A stretch of DNA of 44,977 nt from Akkermansia muciniphila (lineage in GTDB: Bacteria; Verrucomicrobiota; Verrucomicrobiia; Verrucomicrobiales; Akkermansiaceae), in NCBI GenBank assembly GCA_945883695.1, contig CAMCYK010000018.1, forward strand, positions 1-44,977, read 5' to 3'. Positions 26,501 to 34,140 of the stretch are shown here, one piece after another; the first letter of the stretch is position 1, and each line of letters opens with the position of its first letter. The position numbers and the translations under genes were made by a program. The notes beneath the pieces are model-generated. The model saw only the letters and a program-made list of their open reading frames with translations, had not been told where the DNA came from and made no database searches.

Positions 26501-29500
26501 CGGTCCAGGTCAGCATGGGATAGCTCTGACCGGCCAGCAGGGTGCCGACCGGACTGGTCACCCGCAGGGTCATCCCGCTGCCCAGCGCGAGATTGGCGAC
26601 TTTCAGCGGGGCCACGGTGGTGCCCGGCGCGATGGCGCCGAAGTCGACCAGCACGGTGCTGTTGTTGGCGTAGGTCAGATTGCCCGTGTTGGCCCATTGG
26701 CCGTTGCTGGCGGCGACCAGCACACCGGCGGTGGCACCGTCGGCCACCGCGATGCTGGTGGCGGACGAAACGGTCGTCGGGAACTTGAGCGTGCCGGCGT
26801 TGACCGTGGTGGTGCCGGTGTAGGTGTTCGCGCCGGCCAGGGTCAGCTCGCCGCTGCCGGTCTTGGTCAATCCGCCGCCGGTGGAGACGCCATCGCCCAG
26901 CAGGTTCTGCGAGACGGTGATGTTGCCGTTGGTGGTGTCGAGGGTGGCGCCACCGGCCTTGATGAAGGCATTGGTGAGGCCGCCCAGATAGGCCGCGCTG
27001 GCGGCGGCCGGTTTCAGCGTGCCGCCGTCAAAGGTCAAGGTCGCCGTCGAACCGCTCCCGCGGACGGTCGGGAAGGCCGGCAAGGTGACATTGGCGGTGC
27101 CGCTGATCTGGATGGTGGAGCTGCTGTCGTTGGCCGCCGACAGCACGTTGAAGGTGGTGGCCGCGAAGGTGCCGCCGGAGAGGTTGAGGGTGGCGTTGGC
27201 GTTGTTGTTGCCGGTGCCGCCGCCACCCATCCGCAGGATGCCCACGGTGGCGGTGCCGCCGGTCTGGTTGAAGGTGCCGGTGACCCCCGTCGCCGCGCTG
27301 TTGTCGGAGCGGGTGATCTGCAGGGTGGAGGTGGGCGGCATGTTCAGGATCCCGTCGCCGCTGAGGTTGAAGGTCGCGGTGGAACCCGCGTTGACCCCCA
27401 CCGTCACCCCGAGCCCGCCGGCGATCGTGTTGAGTGTGCCGGTGCCGCTCAGGTTGTAGGTGCCGGCGGCGCCCAGATTGCCGATCAGCAACTGGTTGCC
27501 GATGGTCGTCAGGTTGCCGCCGGTCTGGTTCATGATGCCGGTGGCACCGGGGACGGCGGCCCCCACCAGGAAGTTCGACCCGGTGGTTCCGACCGTGAAG
27601 GTACCTGCCGACACGCTCAGCGTCGCCGTCTGCGCGGCGGTGTTGCCGACCGTGAAGCCGCCGGTGGCCTGGGTGACGCGGTCGCCGGTCAGGTTCAAGG
27701 TGCCATTGCTGACGATCGTCGCGCCGCTGTAGGTGTTCTCGCCTGCAAGCGTCAGCGCGCCGCTACCGGACTGGGCGATGCCGCCGGCGCCGTCGATCGG
27801 CCCGGCGACGGTGAGATCGTCGCTCCGCCTGAATTCCAGGCTGCCGGCGGTAACCGCGAGCGGGCCGGTGCCGAGGGAGCCGCTGGTGCCGCCGTCGCCG
27901 ACTTGCAGAACACCGCCACCGACGGTGGTTCCCCCGGTGTGGGTGTTCGCGCCGGTGAGGATCAGCCGGCCGCTGCCGGACTTGGCCAAGGCGAGTTCGC
28001 CGGCGGTGTTCTTGATGACGCCGCCGAAGGTGCCGGAGGCGTTGTTGCCGCCGACCGCGAAGACCGGTGACCCGCTGACGAGGCTGTCCACGGTGCCCGA
28101 GCCGGACAAGCCGTTGACGGACTCCGAGAAGCCGTTGAGGTCGAGCGTGCCGTTGAGGACGAGGTGGCCGGTGCCGGCCCCGTCGACCGAATCGGGGATG
28201 ACCTCGTCCGCGCCCAGCTTCAGCGTGCCGCCGCTGACGGTGGTGTTGCCGGTGTAGGTGTTGGCGGTGCCCAGGGTGAGGGTCCGGGTGTTCGCCGGGG
28301 CGAGCGTCAGCGGGCCGCTGCCGGCGATGCCGCCGCCCCCGCTGACGGTGTAATCGCGGTTCGTGCTGCTCATCGTCACGCCGGCCGGAGCCAGCACGGA
28401 TCCGAGGGTCACCACGGGATTGCCGGTGGCCCCGCTGGCGTCGCCGAACAGCACGCCGTCCTTGGTATCGACGAAGCTCACGGGTGCCGACAGGACATCC
28501 ACCCAGTTGGGGGCGGCGGTGTCCCAGCTGCCATTGCCGGTGTTCCAGGAGATGGGACCCGCCGCGTTGGCGGTGACGTTCAAGAACAGGGTGTTGCCGA
28601 CGACACTCAGGTTGCCCGCGACGCGGTGGGCCAGCAGCAGGGTGGTGAAGGCGGCGGCATCAGGCGGGCCGTTGGTGGTCCAGGTCACCAGCGGATAGCT
28701 TTGACCGACCGCGAATCCGGCAAAAGAATCGGCAGCGACGCTCAGGGTCAGGTCCGCGCCGACGGTAAGGTTGGCGACCTTGAGCGGCGCGACGGTGGTG
28801 CCGGGCGTGCTGGTGCCGAAATCGATGACCAGCGTGCTGTTGGCGTCGTGGATCAGATCGCCGCTGTTCACCCACTGGCCGTTGTTGGCCGCGACGAGCA
28901 CGCCGGCGGTGGCGGCGGTGGCGACCGTGATATTGGTGGTGGCGGAACCCGCGGTGGAGAAGCGCAGGGTGCCGGCGCTGACCGCGGTCGCGCCGGTATA
29001 GGTGTTGGCACCATTGAGTGACTGCGTGCCAGCCCCGGTCTTGGTGAGGGTCATGCCGGCGGCGCCGTCCGTGAGATTGCCGGAGTATGCGAGGGTGCCG
29101 CTGGCGGGATTCAGCGTCAGGGCGGTCACCGTGTTGTAGGCCCCGGCGGTGGTGGTGAACAAGGAAGCGAGGGCCTTGTCGCCGGACAGGCCGCCGAGGG
29201 CGAGGGTCGTGACGGCGGTCTTGAGGCCGTTGGCGGAATCGCCCGCGATGCTGGTGGCGGTGTCCAGCACGCTGTTCTGGAGCGCCTGGGCGTTGCCCAG
29301 CGTGAGAGTGCCGGCGAGGATCGTGGTGGGGCCGGAATAGAGGTTGGCGTTGTTGATCCGCAGCGTGCCGGGGCCGGTCTTGGACAGGCCGCCGGTGCCG
29401 TCGATGCGGGGATTGATGATCATGGTGCGGCCGCTCTGGACGACGTTGATCACCGGGACCGGGCCGTTGTTGTTGAGGATCAGCCGGAAGTTGGTCGGGT

Positions 29501-29816
29501 GGACCTCCAGCAGCAGGTTGTTCGCGTTCGCGGGGTCGTTGAAGGTGATATTGCCGATGGTGCGGTCGGTATTGACGATGCAGGTGTAGCCGTTGTTGAA
29601 CGAATTGCCGAAGGTGGCGGTGTTGCCGGCGCCGGTGGCGACCGAGCTGTTGACCCAGTTCGCGAGGCCGCCCCAGATGGCGTTGCCGGGGGTCTGGGCA
29701 CCGTTGCCGACCCATGCGTTGCTCTGGGCGCTGGCGGAAGGAGCGAGCAGCGGGAAAACCGCCAGGGCGGTGGCGGCGAGGAGCAGGGATTGCCGGGTCG
29801 GAAGTTCTGGTTTCAT
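23511..29816 (-). CDS. Giant secreted protein with autotransporter-associated beta-strand repeats
   Basis: A 2101-residue protein. MKPELPTRQSLLLAATALAV is a signal peptide (cleavage after SASAQ, about 32). About ten copies of the autotransporter-associated beta-strand repeat follow, of the form LTKTGSGELTLAGANTYTG then TTVNAGTL. They should build a long right-handed beta-helix on or outside the cell surface. Ala, Gly, Thr and Asn dominate. The C-terminal 150 residues (DPDRDGTTNLVEFALNSSP, then NLVNWGTP) form a domain often found at the end of such verrucomicrobial proteins. No autotransporter barrel or PEP-CTERM tail is seen, so the export route is unclear. ATG at 29816 is chosen at the signal peptide; ATG at 29849 would add 11 residues. 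The gene diverges from a GntR/LacI-like regulator that may control it. Confidence 0.93.
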   Translation of the reverse strand: MKPELPTRQSLLLAATALAVFPLLAPSASAQSNAWVGNGAQTPGNAIWGGLANWVNSSVATGAGNTATFGNSFNNGYTCIVNTDRTIGNITFNDPANANNLLLEVHPTNFRLILNNNGPVPVINVVQSGRTMIINPRIDGTGGLSKTGPGTLRINNANLYSGPTTILAGTLTLGNAQALQNSVLDTATSIAGDSANGLKTAVTTLALGGLSGDKALASLFTTTAGAYNTVTALTLNPASGTLAYSGNLTDGAAGMTLTKTGAGTQSLNGANTYTGATAVSAGTLRFSTAGSATTNITVATAATAGVLVAANNGQWVNSGDLIHDANSTLVIDFGTSTPGTTVAPLKVANLTVGADLTLSVAADSFAGFAVGQSYPLVTWTTNGPPDAAAFTTLLLAHRVAGNLSVVGNTLFLNVTANAAGPISWNTGNGSWDTAAPNWVDVLSAPVSFVDTKDGVLFGDASGATGNPVVTLGSVLAPAGVTMSSTNRDYTVSGGGGIAGSGPLTLAPANTRTLTLGTANTYTGNTTVSGGTLKLGADEVIPDSVDGAGTGHLVLNGTLDLNGFSESVNGLSGSGTVDSLVSGSPVFAVGGNNASGTFGGVIKNTAGELALAKSGSGRLILTGANTHTGGTTVGGGVLQVGDGGTSGSLGTGPLAVTAGSLEFRRSDDLTVAGPIDGAGGIAQSGSGALTLAGENTYSGATIVSNGTLNLTGDRVTQATGGFTVGNTAAQTATLSVSAGTFTVGTTGSNFLVGAAVPGATGIMNQTGGNLTTIGNQLLIGNLGAAGTYNLSGTGTLNTIAGGLGVTVGVNAGSTATFNLSGDGILNMPPTSTLQITRSDNSAATGVTGTFNQTGGTATVGILRMGGGGTGNNNANATLNLSGGTFAATTFNVLSAANDSSSTIQISGTANVTLPAFPTVRGSGSTATLTFDGGTLKPAAASAAYLGGLTNAFIKAGGATLDTTNGNITVSQNLLGDGVSTGGGLTKTGSGELTLAGANTYTGTTTVNAGTLKFPTTVSSATSIAVADGATAGVLVAASNGQWANTGNLTYANNSTVLVDFGAIAPGTTVAPLKVANLALGSGMTLRVTSPVGTLLAGQSYPMLTWTGSGPVNGSAFTSIVSHRVAGNLNVIGNTLFLNVTTGSGAISWNTGDGNWNTDAVPTNWVDTAASATFFIDALDAVLLGDASGATGNPTVTLTGKVSPVSVTMNSTARDYTLTGAEGAISGGASLTLDAANTRTLSIGTSLNDYSGNTTVNGGTLKLLVSEVIPHGAGKGNLTVNAPGIFDLNTFAETVNGLSGSGTVDTVAGGTPVFTVGSNNATSTFSGTIKNTAGSLALVKTGTGTLTLAGANTYSGTSSVTGGTLQFATTAALYNGATASWTAANLKAGNAATLAFNVGGTNEFTNANVTTLLANLGGANGGSAGGFAPGSSIGFDTTNAAGGQFTVPNAIANSTGTGGGAVGVTKLGTGTLNLTAIGTYSGATIVSNGVLNLSGVRVAQATGGFTVGNTAAQTATLSVSAGSFTVGTAGSNFLVGATVPGATGIMNQTGGSLTTIGNQLLIGNLGSTGTYNLSGGTLNTIAGGLGVTVGVNTGSTATFNLSAGGILNMPATSTLQITRSDNSAASEVTGTFNQTGGTATVGILRMGGGGTGNNNANATLNLSGGTFAATTFNVLSAGNNSRSTIQISGTADVTLPAFPTIRGVGATATLTFDGGTLKPRAASPIYLGGLTNALIKAGGATFNTSTGSITITQALLTDPVSTGGGLTKSGTNTLALAGANTYTGATTVSAGTLQVNSPGSLAAASAVAVNGGTLGGNGLIGGSVTVAAAANLAPGAAAGTLSIGGALDISAAAAGAGTLAFELDALAGTSDRIAVAGTLTIGSGALGLDDLVITNLGGLEPGTYKLITSGGINGTLDPSKLSGLIGTFAGTLQLSGNDLELVISPSSYGTWIAGFNVGALTGPNDDPDRDGTTNLVEFALNSSPADGGSQAKVFARMATVGGTPGVLTLTVAVRSGATFVPAGNSRRAVVAADLLTYLIEASDNLVNWGTPLVSEVTGADATAIQATLTPSAPEAGWVYKTFRTDGAVANDPSDFIRAAITSP
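24470..28985 (-). repeat. Two-fold internal duplication in the giant repeat protein
   Basis: The coding sequence contains two long module pairs. Module B at about 26810-27735 is nearly identical to B' at about 24470-25390, offset about 2.35 kb; long runs of DNA match exactly. Module A at about 27905-28985 resembles A' at about 25740-26810 but is more diverged. On the protein the order is A-B-A'-B', so a unit of about 2.2 kb was duplicated once. The boundaries are estimates by eye. Confidence 0.85.
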
Positions 29817-29969
29817 GCTTCGTTGGATTTTGTCGGGAGCCGTGGACATTCCCTTTTCACCAGGGATTGCATGGGATTTCACCCTATCTTTGGAACAAGA
29901 ACTTTCCCGGCCATCGGGTTCCAGAAATTTGTTTCTCGCAACCTGCCCAAAAGCGGGTAGGTCTCGCGA
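29817..29969. promoter_or_regulatory. Divergent promoter region with candidate operator dyad
   Basis: A 153-bp region between the giant repeat-protein gene (leftward) and the regulator gene (rightward). It is AT-rich relative to its flanks. An imperfect dyad lies at 29917-29943: GGTTCCAGAAA on one side and TTTCTCGCAACC on the other, around TTTG. This lies 27-53 bp upstream of the regulator start, a plausible place for autoregulatory binding. The operator role is inferred. Confidence 0.5.
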
Positions 29970-31034
29970 ATGTCCCGCTTGACGGTCCTCTCGCCTTCGC
30001 AGCAGGTCGGGGCTTATCTGCGCCAGGAAATCCAGCGCGGACTGCGGGGCGGGTTGATGCCCGGTGCCCCGCTGCTGGCGGCGGATCTGGGGGTCGACCG
30101 CAAGACTGTCGAGGCGGCGCTGCGCCTGCTCGAAAACGAGGGACTGCTGGCGGCGCGCGGCGCGGGCCGGCGGCGGCAAATCGTCCCGTCGGCCGTGGCG
30201 GGAACCCCGTCGCTGCGGGTCGCCCTCCTGATGAGCGAGACGGCGGACCGGCGGGTCGATTACATGATCGAACTCCAGCATGAACTGGAGGAAGCGGGGC
30301 ACGCGGTGCTGGTCGCGGAACAGTGCATGGTGGAGCTGGGAATGGACGTGCGGCGGGTCGCCCGTCTGGCCAAGCGCACCGGGGCGGATGCCTGGGTGGT
30401 GTGCGCCGGCTCGCGCGAGGTGTTGGGATGGTTCGCGGAGCAGGCGACGCCGGCCTTCGCGCTGTTCGGCCGGATGCGCCGGCTGCGGATCGCCGGGGCC
30501 GGGCCGGACAAGTTGTCGGCCATCGCGGCGGCCACGCGGGCGCTGGTCGCGCTCGACCACCGCCGCATCGTGATGCTGGTCCGTCCACGGCGCCGGCTGC
30601 CCATGCCCGGGGCGGTCGAGCAGGCCTTCCTCGACGAGCTGGCGGCCCACGGGCTGCCGGTGAGCGATTACCATCTGCCGGCTTGGGAGGAGACGGTCGA
30701 AGGGTTCAACGCGTGCCTCGACGCGCTGTTCCGGTTGACGCCGCCGACCGCCTTGATCATCGACGAAGTGCCGCTGTTCGCCGCGGCGCAGCAGTTTCTC
30801 GCCAGCCGGCGGCTGCGGGTGCCGGAGGACGTGTCGCTGGTGAGCACGGATGCCGACCCCACCTTCAACTGGTGCCAGTCGCCGGTCGCCCACATCCGCT
30901 GGGACAGCCGGCCGGTGGTCCGGCGGGTGGTCCGTTGGGCGACCCACATGAGCAACGGCAAACGGGATCTCCGGCAGGCCCTCACCAAGGCGGAATTCGT
31001 GCCCGGCGGAACCATCGGGCCGGCGGCGAGGTGA
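29970..31034 (+). CDS. GntR-type HTH regulator with LacI/XylR-like sensor domain
   Basis: A 354-residue transcription regulator. The N-terminal winged helix (about 5-70) has VGAYLRQEIQRGL and LGVDRKTVEAALRLLENEGL, a GntR-type DNA-reading helix. The rest is a periplasmic-binding-protein-like sensor as in LacI/XylR: RVALLMSETADRRVDYMIEL, then DAWVVCAGS, PTALIIDEVP and VPEDVSLVSTDADPTFNW. Such regulators usually sense a sugar, but the ligand cannot be inferred. It diverges from the giant surface protein gene with 153 bp between, so that gene and itself are the likely targets. Proteins of this architecture are common in Verrucomicrobiota. Confidence 0.9.
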   Translation: MSRLTVLSPSQQVGAYLRQEIQRGLRGGLMPGAPLLAADLGVDRKTVEAALRLLENEGLLAARGAGRRRQIVPSAVAGTPSLRVALLMSETADRRVDYMIELQHELEEAGHAVLVAEQCMVELGMDVRRVARLAKRTGADAWVVCAGSREVLGWFAEQATPAFALFGRMRRLRIAGAGPDKLSAIAAATRALVALDHRRIVMLVRPRRRLPMPGAVEQAFLDELAAHGLPVSDYHLPAWEETVEGFNACLDALFRLTPPTALIIDEVPLFAAAQQFLASRRLRVPEDVSLVSTDADPTFNWCQSPVAHIRWDSRPVVRRVVRWATHMSNGKRDLRQALTKAEFVPGGTIGPAAR

Positions 31035-31047
31035 GCCGGGCCCCCAT

Positions 31048-31839
31048 AGGGTCAGTCCTCATGGATTAACAAACAACTAAGCTTCTTGACCTCTGCGGCA
31101 CCCTCCCGGTCGCTTCTGCAAAGCGCCACCAGGCGGCTCACGCTTCCCGGATGGCCCATCGCCAGTTTATCCGCGATCCATTCGTTGGAGACCGTGGTCT
31201 GCGCCCGCAGCAACGCCGCCAGCCTCATTTTCCGCGGATCACTCTTCTTCAACCCCTCCAGTCCCTTCCGATCCCCCGGCAAGCCCAGTTCGCGGGTGCC
31301 CTCGGCCAGCAGTCGTGCGGCTTCCTTCTCACCACGATCCCGCACCGGTCCCGCTCCCCGGGCTGCTCCTCCGCTCCTTGTCCGTGCCGCTGGCTTCTCC
31401 AATAGCTTGAGCAAGCGATCCTTGAAACTCTCCTTTCCGAGATACCAGCCGCGCTTCAAGGACTTGGTCGCCTCGGCGTCGATCGCGCCTCCGTCGTTGG
31501 CCGCGCGGGCTTCCAGCCTTGGCTGAAGGCACCAAGCAAACACTTCATCCCCGTCACCCCATTCGCCTGCGGGGGTTTCCAGCAGCAGATGGAAGTGGTT
31601 CGACCTCAGCAGCCAGGCATGGATCCGCCAGCCGTGGCTCCCGCACACCTCCCCGAGGCGGGAAAGGAAGGCCTTCCGGTCGTCAGCGGTCTCGAACACC
31701 GCGTCACCCCCGTCTCCGCGCGCCATCACGTGGTGAACCGCGCCGGGATATTGGAATCGCAAAGGCCGGGCCATGGAGTTTGCCTAGCTGCCACGGGCGG
31801 AGAAGGCAAGCTTCATGTGAATCCGTGAGGACTGACCCC
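31048..31839 (-). mobile_element. RAYT-type element (probably defective)
   Basis: The RAYT-like gene is enclosed by inverted ends. The left end at 31048-31067 reads AGGGTCAGTCCTCATGGATT; the right end at 31820-31839 reads AATCCGTGAGGACTGACCCC, its near-exact inverse complement (18 of 20). The gene's stop codon lies inside the left end. A second copy of the right end lies at 31904-31923. The element abuts an N-terminally truncated transposase gene. Confidence 0.75.
31052..31774 (-). CDS. REP-associated tyrosine transposase-like protein, missing the catalytic Tyr region
   Basis: A 240-residue protein with the start of a RAYT (Y1/HUH) transposase: MARPLRFQYPGAVHHVMARG, then WRIHAWLLRSNHFHLLLETP carrying the HUH-type His pair (HFH). 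In the family this is followed by a segment with the GRYKA and YIHLNPVRA-type motifs that carry the nucleophilic Tyr. Here LETPAGEWGDGDEVFAWC leads directly to the distal part (LKRGWYLGKESFKDRLLKLL, then VSNEWIADKLAMGHPGSVSR, a helix-turn-helix-like tail). The Tyr segment is absent, so an in-frame internal deletion is likely. The protein probably cannot transpose but may still bind its ends. Confidence 0.85.
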   Translation of the reverse strand: MARPLRFQYPGAVHHVMARGDGGDAVFETADDRKAFLSRLGEVCGSHGWRIHAWLLRSNHFHLLLETPAGEWGDGDEVFAWCLQPRLEARAANDGGAIDAEATKSLKRGWYLGKESFKDRLLKLLEKPAARTRSGGAARGAGPVRDRGEKEAARLLAEGTRELGLPGDRKGLEGLKKSDPRKMRLAALLRAQTTVSNEWIADKLAMGHPGSVSRLVALCRSDREGAAEVKKLSCLLIHED

Positions 31840-31928
31840 ATTGAGACCCCATTGAGATGGAGTTTGCCTAGCTGCCACGGGCGGAGAAGGCAAGCTTCAT
31901 GTGAATCCGTGAGGACTGACCCCATTGA
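31773..31928. repeat. Tandem 72-bp direct repeat at the RAYT right end
   Basis: About 72 bp from 31773 (ATGGAGTTTGCCTAGCTGCC...) recur at 31857-31928, offset 84 bp. A short ACCCCATTGAG is duplicated between them. Each copy contains an element end (AATCCGTGAGGACTGACCCC). The repeat covers the DNA immediately upstream of the RAYT gene and runs up to the truncated transposase gene. Confidence 0.92.
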
Positions 31929-32932
31929 AGGGCACCACCCGCAAGGTCACTCCGGAACGATTGCTCGAAGTCATCGAACAGGTCCTGCCCGGCTTCCACG
32001 GCAAGAAGCGGAACATCGCCGAAGTCTACCGCGCCTGCATCCAGCAAGGCCTGCTCCAGCGCACCCAGATCGCCCCCAATACCTTCCGCCGGACCGTCGA
32101 CCGCTACCAACTCCTCAAGCCCGCCGACCCGTCCACGCCCAAGGCCCGCCTCGCCTTCGCCAAGGCCCATGCCAACGACCTCTGGCAAGGCGACACCCTT
32201 CACGGCCCTCATCTCCACAACGGAAGCAACAAGCCGCTCAAGACCTTTCTCATCTGCTTCATCGACGACGCCTCGCGCGTCATCCCCCACGGCGCGTTCT
32301 ACCACGCCGACGACACCCCCAACCTCATCGACTGCTTCCAAACCGCCCTCGACAAGCGCGGCATCCCCAAGGCCGTCTATGTCGACAACGGTTCCAACTA
32401 CTCCTCGCGCGAGTTCGGCCTCATCTGCGCCCGCCTCGGCACCGTCCTCATCCACACCCCCGTCCGCGACGGAGCCGCCAAGGGCAAGATCGAGCGCTTC
32501 TTCCGCACCGTCCGCGACCAGTTCCTGGTTCGCGACCTCAGCCAGCTCGAAAACCTCCGGCAACTCAACTCCGAGTTCACCCGCTGGGTCGAGGACACCT
32601 ATCATCTCCGCGAACACTCCACCCTCGGCATGAAGCCCCTCGACCGCTTCGGCCTCGACCTCTCCCGCGTCCGCCGCCTCGCCGTCAACCCCTTCAACGA
32701 CGAGCTCTTCCTCCTTGAAAGCACCCGCAAGGTCCGTGCCGACAACACCTTCAGCTACAACGGAACCCGCTACGAAGCCCCGCGCGACCTCCGCGATACC
32801 ACCATCACCATCCGCCACCACCGCCCCGACATCCACTTCCCGCCCGTCGTCTACCACGACGGCGAGCGCCTCGGCGAAGCCGTCAAACTCGACCCCGTCG
32901 CCAACGACCGCCGCCCCGGCATTGAGTTCTAA
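31925..32932 (+). CDS. DDE (rve-type) transposase, N-terminally truncated
   Basis: A 335-residue integrase-fold transposase. Active-site segments are DLWQGDTLHGP (first Asp), IPKAVYVDNGSNYSS (second Asp) and AAKGKIERFFRTVR (Glu). IDDASRVIPHGAFYHADD and the Mu-type C-terminal beta barrel (about 250-330) follow the family plan. The frame opens just after a RAYT end and has only a TTG at 31925 as start. The N-terminal helix-turn-helix domains usual in the family appear to be missing, so this is likely a remnant cut by the RAYT element. The ATPase gene follows 38 bp downstream. Confidence 0.85.
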   Translation: MKGTTRKVTPERLLEVIEQVLPGFHGKKRNIAEVYRACIQQGLLQRTQIAPNTFRRTVDRYQLLKPADPSTPKARLAFAKAHANDLWQGDTLHGPHLHNGSNKPLKTFLICFIDDASRVIPHGAFYHADDTPNLIDCFQTALDKRGIPKAVYVDNGSNYSSREFGLICARLGTVLIHTPVRDGAAKGKIERFFRTVRDQFLVRDLSQLENLRQLNSEFTRWVEDTYHLREHSTLGMKPLDRFGLDLSRVRRLAVNPFNDELFLLESTRKVRADNTFSYNGTRYEAPRDLRDTTITIRHHRPDIHFPPVVYHDGERLGEAVKLDPVANDRRPGIEF

Positions 32933-32970
32933 CATCGACCCGTGACATCGAACCCCACCTACCCCGAGAT

Positions 32971-33813
32971 ATGATCAAGAGCTTCTTCGGACTCAGCAAG
33001 AGTCCCTTCGCCATCGACGAGAACGCGCCCCTCCTCGACCACCAGCAGCGCCACTTCGACATCCTCAAAGTCCACAGCCAGCAAGGCGGCCTCTGCCTCG
33101 TCCTCGGCGAACCCGGCACCGGCAAGAGCGTGCTCAAGAACGCCATCATCCGCCACGATCCCAAACAATGGATCACCCCCGTCATCAACCGCTCCCTCCA
33201 CACCTGGCCCAGCCTCCTGCGGCTCCTTTGCCAGGCCCTCCAGATCGACATCTCCGGCAACGACGCCAAATGCGAAACCCGGCTCATCGCCGAAGCCCGC
33301 GCCCAGAACGGCCGGGGCAGGACCATCATCCCCATCATCGACGACGCCCACCTCCTGCCCGTCGAAGCCCTCCACAAACTCCGCCTCATGCTCGAGGACT
33401 TCCCCAAGAACCACAACCTCATCCTCATCGGCCAGCCCGCCCTCAACACCACCCTCCAGCTCCGGCCCCAGCTCGACCTCAAGAGCCGCGTCACCTACTC
33501 CGCCAAGCTCGACCTCCTCTCCCACGCCACCCTCACCGGCCACATCCAACAGCAACTCGACCTCGCCGGCCTGCCCCATGCCACCTTCGGCGAAGATGCC
33601 ATCAACCTCATCCTCCGCCTTGCCGAGGGAAGCCTCAGGGCCGTCAAGAACCTCTGCATCGGAGCGCTGATCGAAGCCGTCCGCGACCAAACCCGGACCG
33701 TCGGCCTCAAGCAGGTCAACGCCGTCCTCATGCAACCCCACTGGCGGCACAACCCGCAGGAAGAGCCCGCCCAGCCCCTCATCCAGAGCAACCAGAAATC
33801 CCCATCCAAATAA
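32971..33813 (+). CDS. ExeA/TniB-like AAA ATPase of the transposable element
   Basis: A 280-residue AAA ATPase beginning MIKSFFGLSKSPFAIDENAP, the start of ExeA/TniB-like proteins. Walker A is LGEPGTGKSVL (about 46-56) and Walker B is IIPIIDDAHLLP (about 115-126). Then come NHNLILIGQPALNTTLQLRP (sensor I) and SLRAVKNLCIGALIEA near the C-terminus. In paired elements this ATPase selects targets and activates the transposase. The C-terminal 25 residues are Gln/Pro-rich. It is intact and could act with a related transposase elsewhere in the genome. Confidence 0.88.
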   Translation: MIKSFFGLSKSPFAIDENAPLLDHQQRHFDILKVHSQQGGLCLVLGEPGTGKSVLKNAIIRHDPKQWITPVINRSLHTWPSLLRLLCQALQIDISGNDAKCETRLIAEARAQNGRGRTIIPIIDDAHLLPVEALHKLRLMLEDFPKNHNLILIGQPALNTTLQLRPQLDLKSRVTYSAKLDLLSHATLTGHIQQQLDLAGLPHATFGEDAINLILRLAEGSLRAVKNLCIGALIEAVRDQTRTVGLKQVNAVLMQPHWRHNPQEEPAQPLIQSNQKSPSK

Positions 33814-34140
33814 CCTTCCTGAACCGGCGGATCGATCCCGCCACGGCACGATTTTGACGAAACGGAAGCGGGCTCTGCGGGGACGCAACCCGCCGAGGGA
33901 TCGTCAGAACAGAGACGACGAAAGCCGACCGAAAGACAAGGGGCATGCTCCGCCAAAGCGCGGAGTCATGCCCCTTGTCACGTCCGCCGCACGGCATTTG
34001 GAGTCCTCTGTCGTGCCTCCGAAAATCCCGGGGTCCGGGGCAGAGCCCCGAGCACAGGACCCGCCCCTGTGGCTGCGCTCAAACCGTACGACAAAACAGG
34101 CCACGATCTCCGATCCAAGCGTGGAAATCCTCTCGGAAAC
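33814..34140. other. Non-coding right arm of the transposable element
   Basis: This 327-bp stretch holds no convincing gene. It contains a strong hairpin (33935-33979) and, from about 34100, short related motifs (TCCGATCC, TCTCGGAAACC, then the terminal CGCTCCGATGTCA) that may be transposase-binding repeats of the element end. Confidence 0.6.
33935..33979 (+). terminator. Long hairpin after the transposition ATPase gene
   Basis: Arms GACAAGGGGCATG (33935-33947) and CATGCCCCTTGTC (33967-33979) are perfectly complementary. Inside them TCCGC and GCGGA pair again around CAAA. No U tract follows. It may terminate the element's transcript, block outside transcription, or be a structural part of the element. 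Confidence 0.55.

Noticed and set aside
22944..28070. Long plus-strand frames (698 and 781 codons) across the giant repeat gene
   Set aside because: They are shadows of the repeat protein. Their own repeated peptides follow the repeats of the minus-strand gene and include no signal peptide or motif.
29850..30947. Upstream extension of the giant repeat protein to 2478 residues
   Set aside because: The extension runs antisense through the divergent GntR/LacI-like regulator. A clear signal peptide begins at 29816.
32943..32950. Internal TGACATCG between the transposase and ATPase genes as an element end
   Set aside because: It matches the outer tip of the right end over 8 bp only and lies between two co-oriented genes of the same element; chance or an internal site is more likely.
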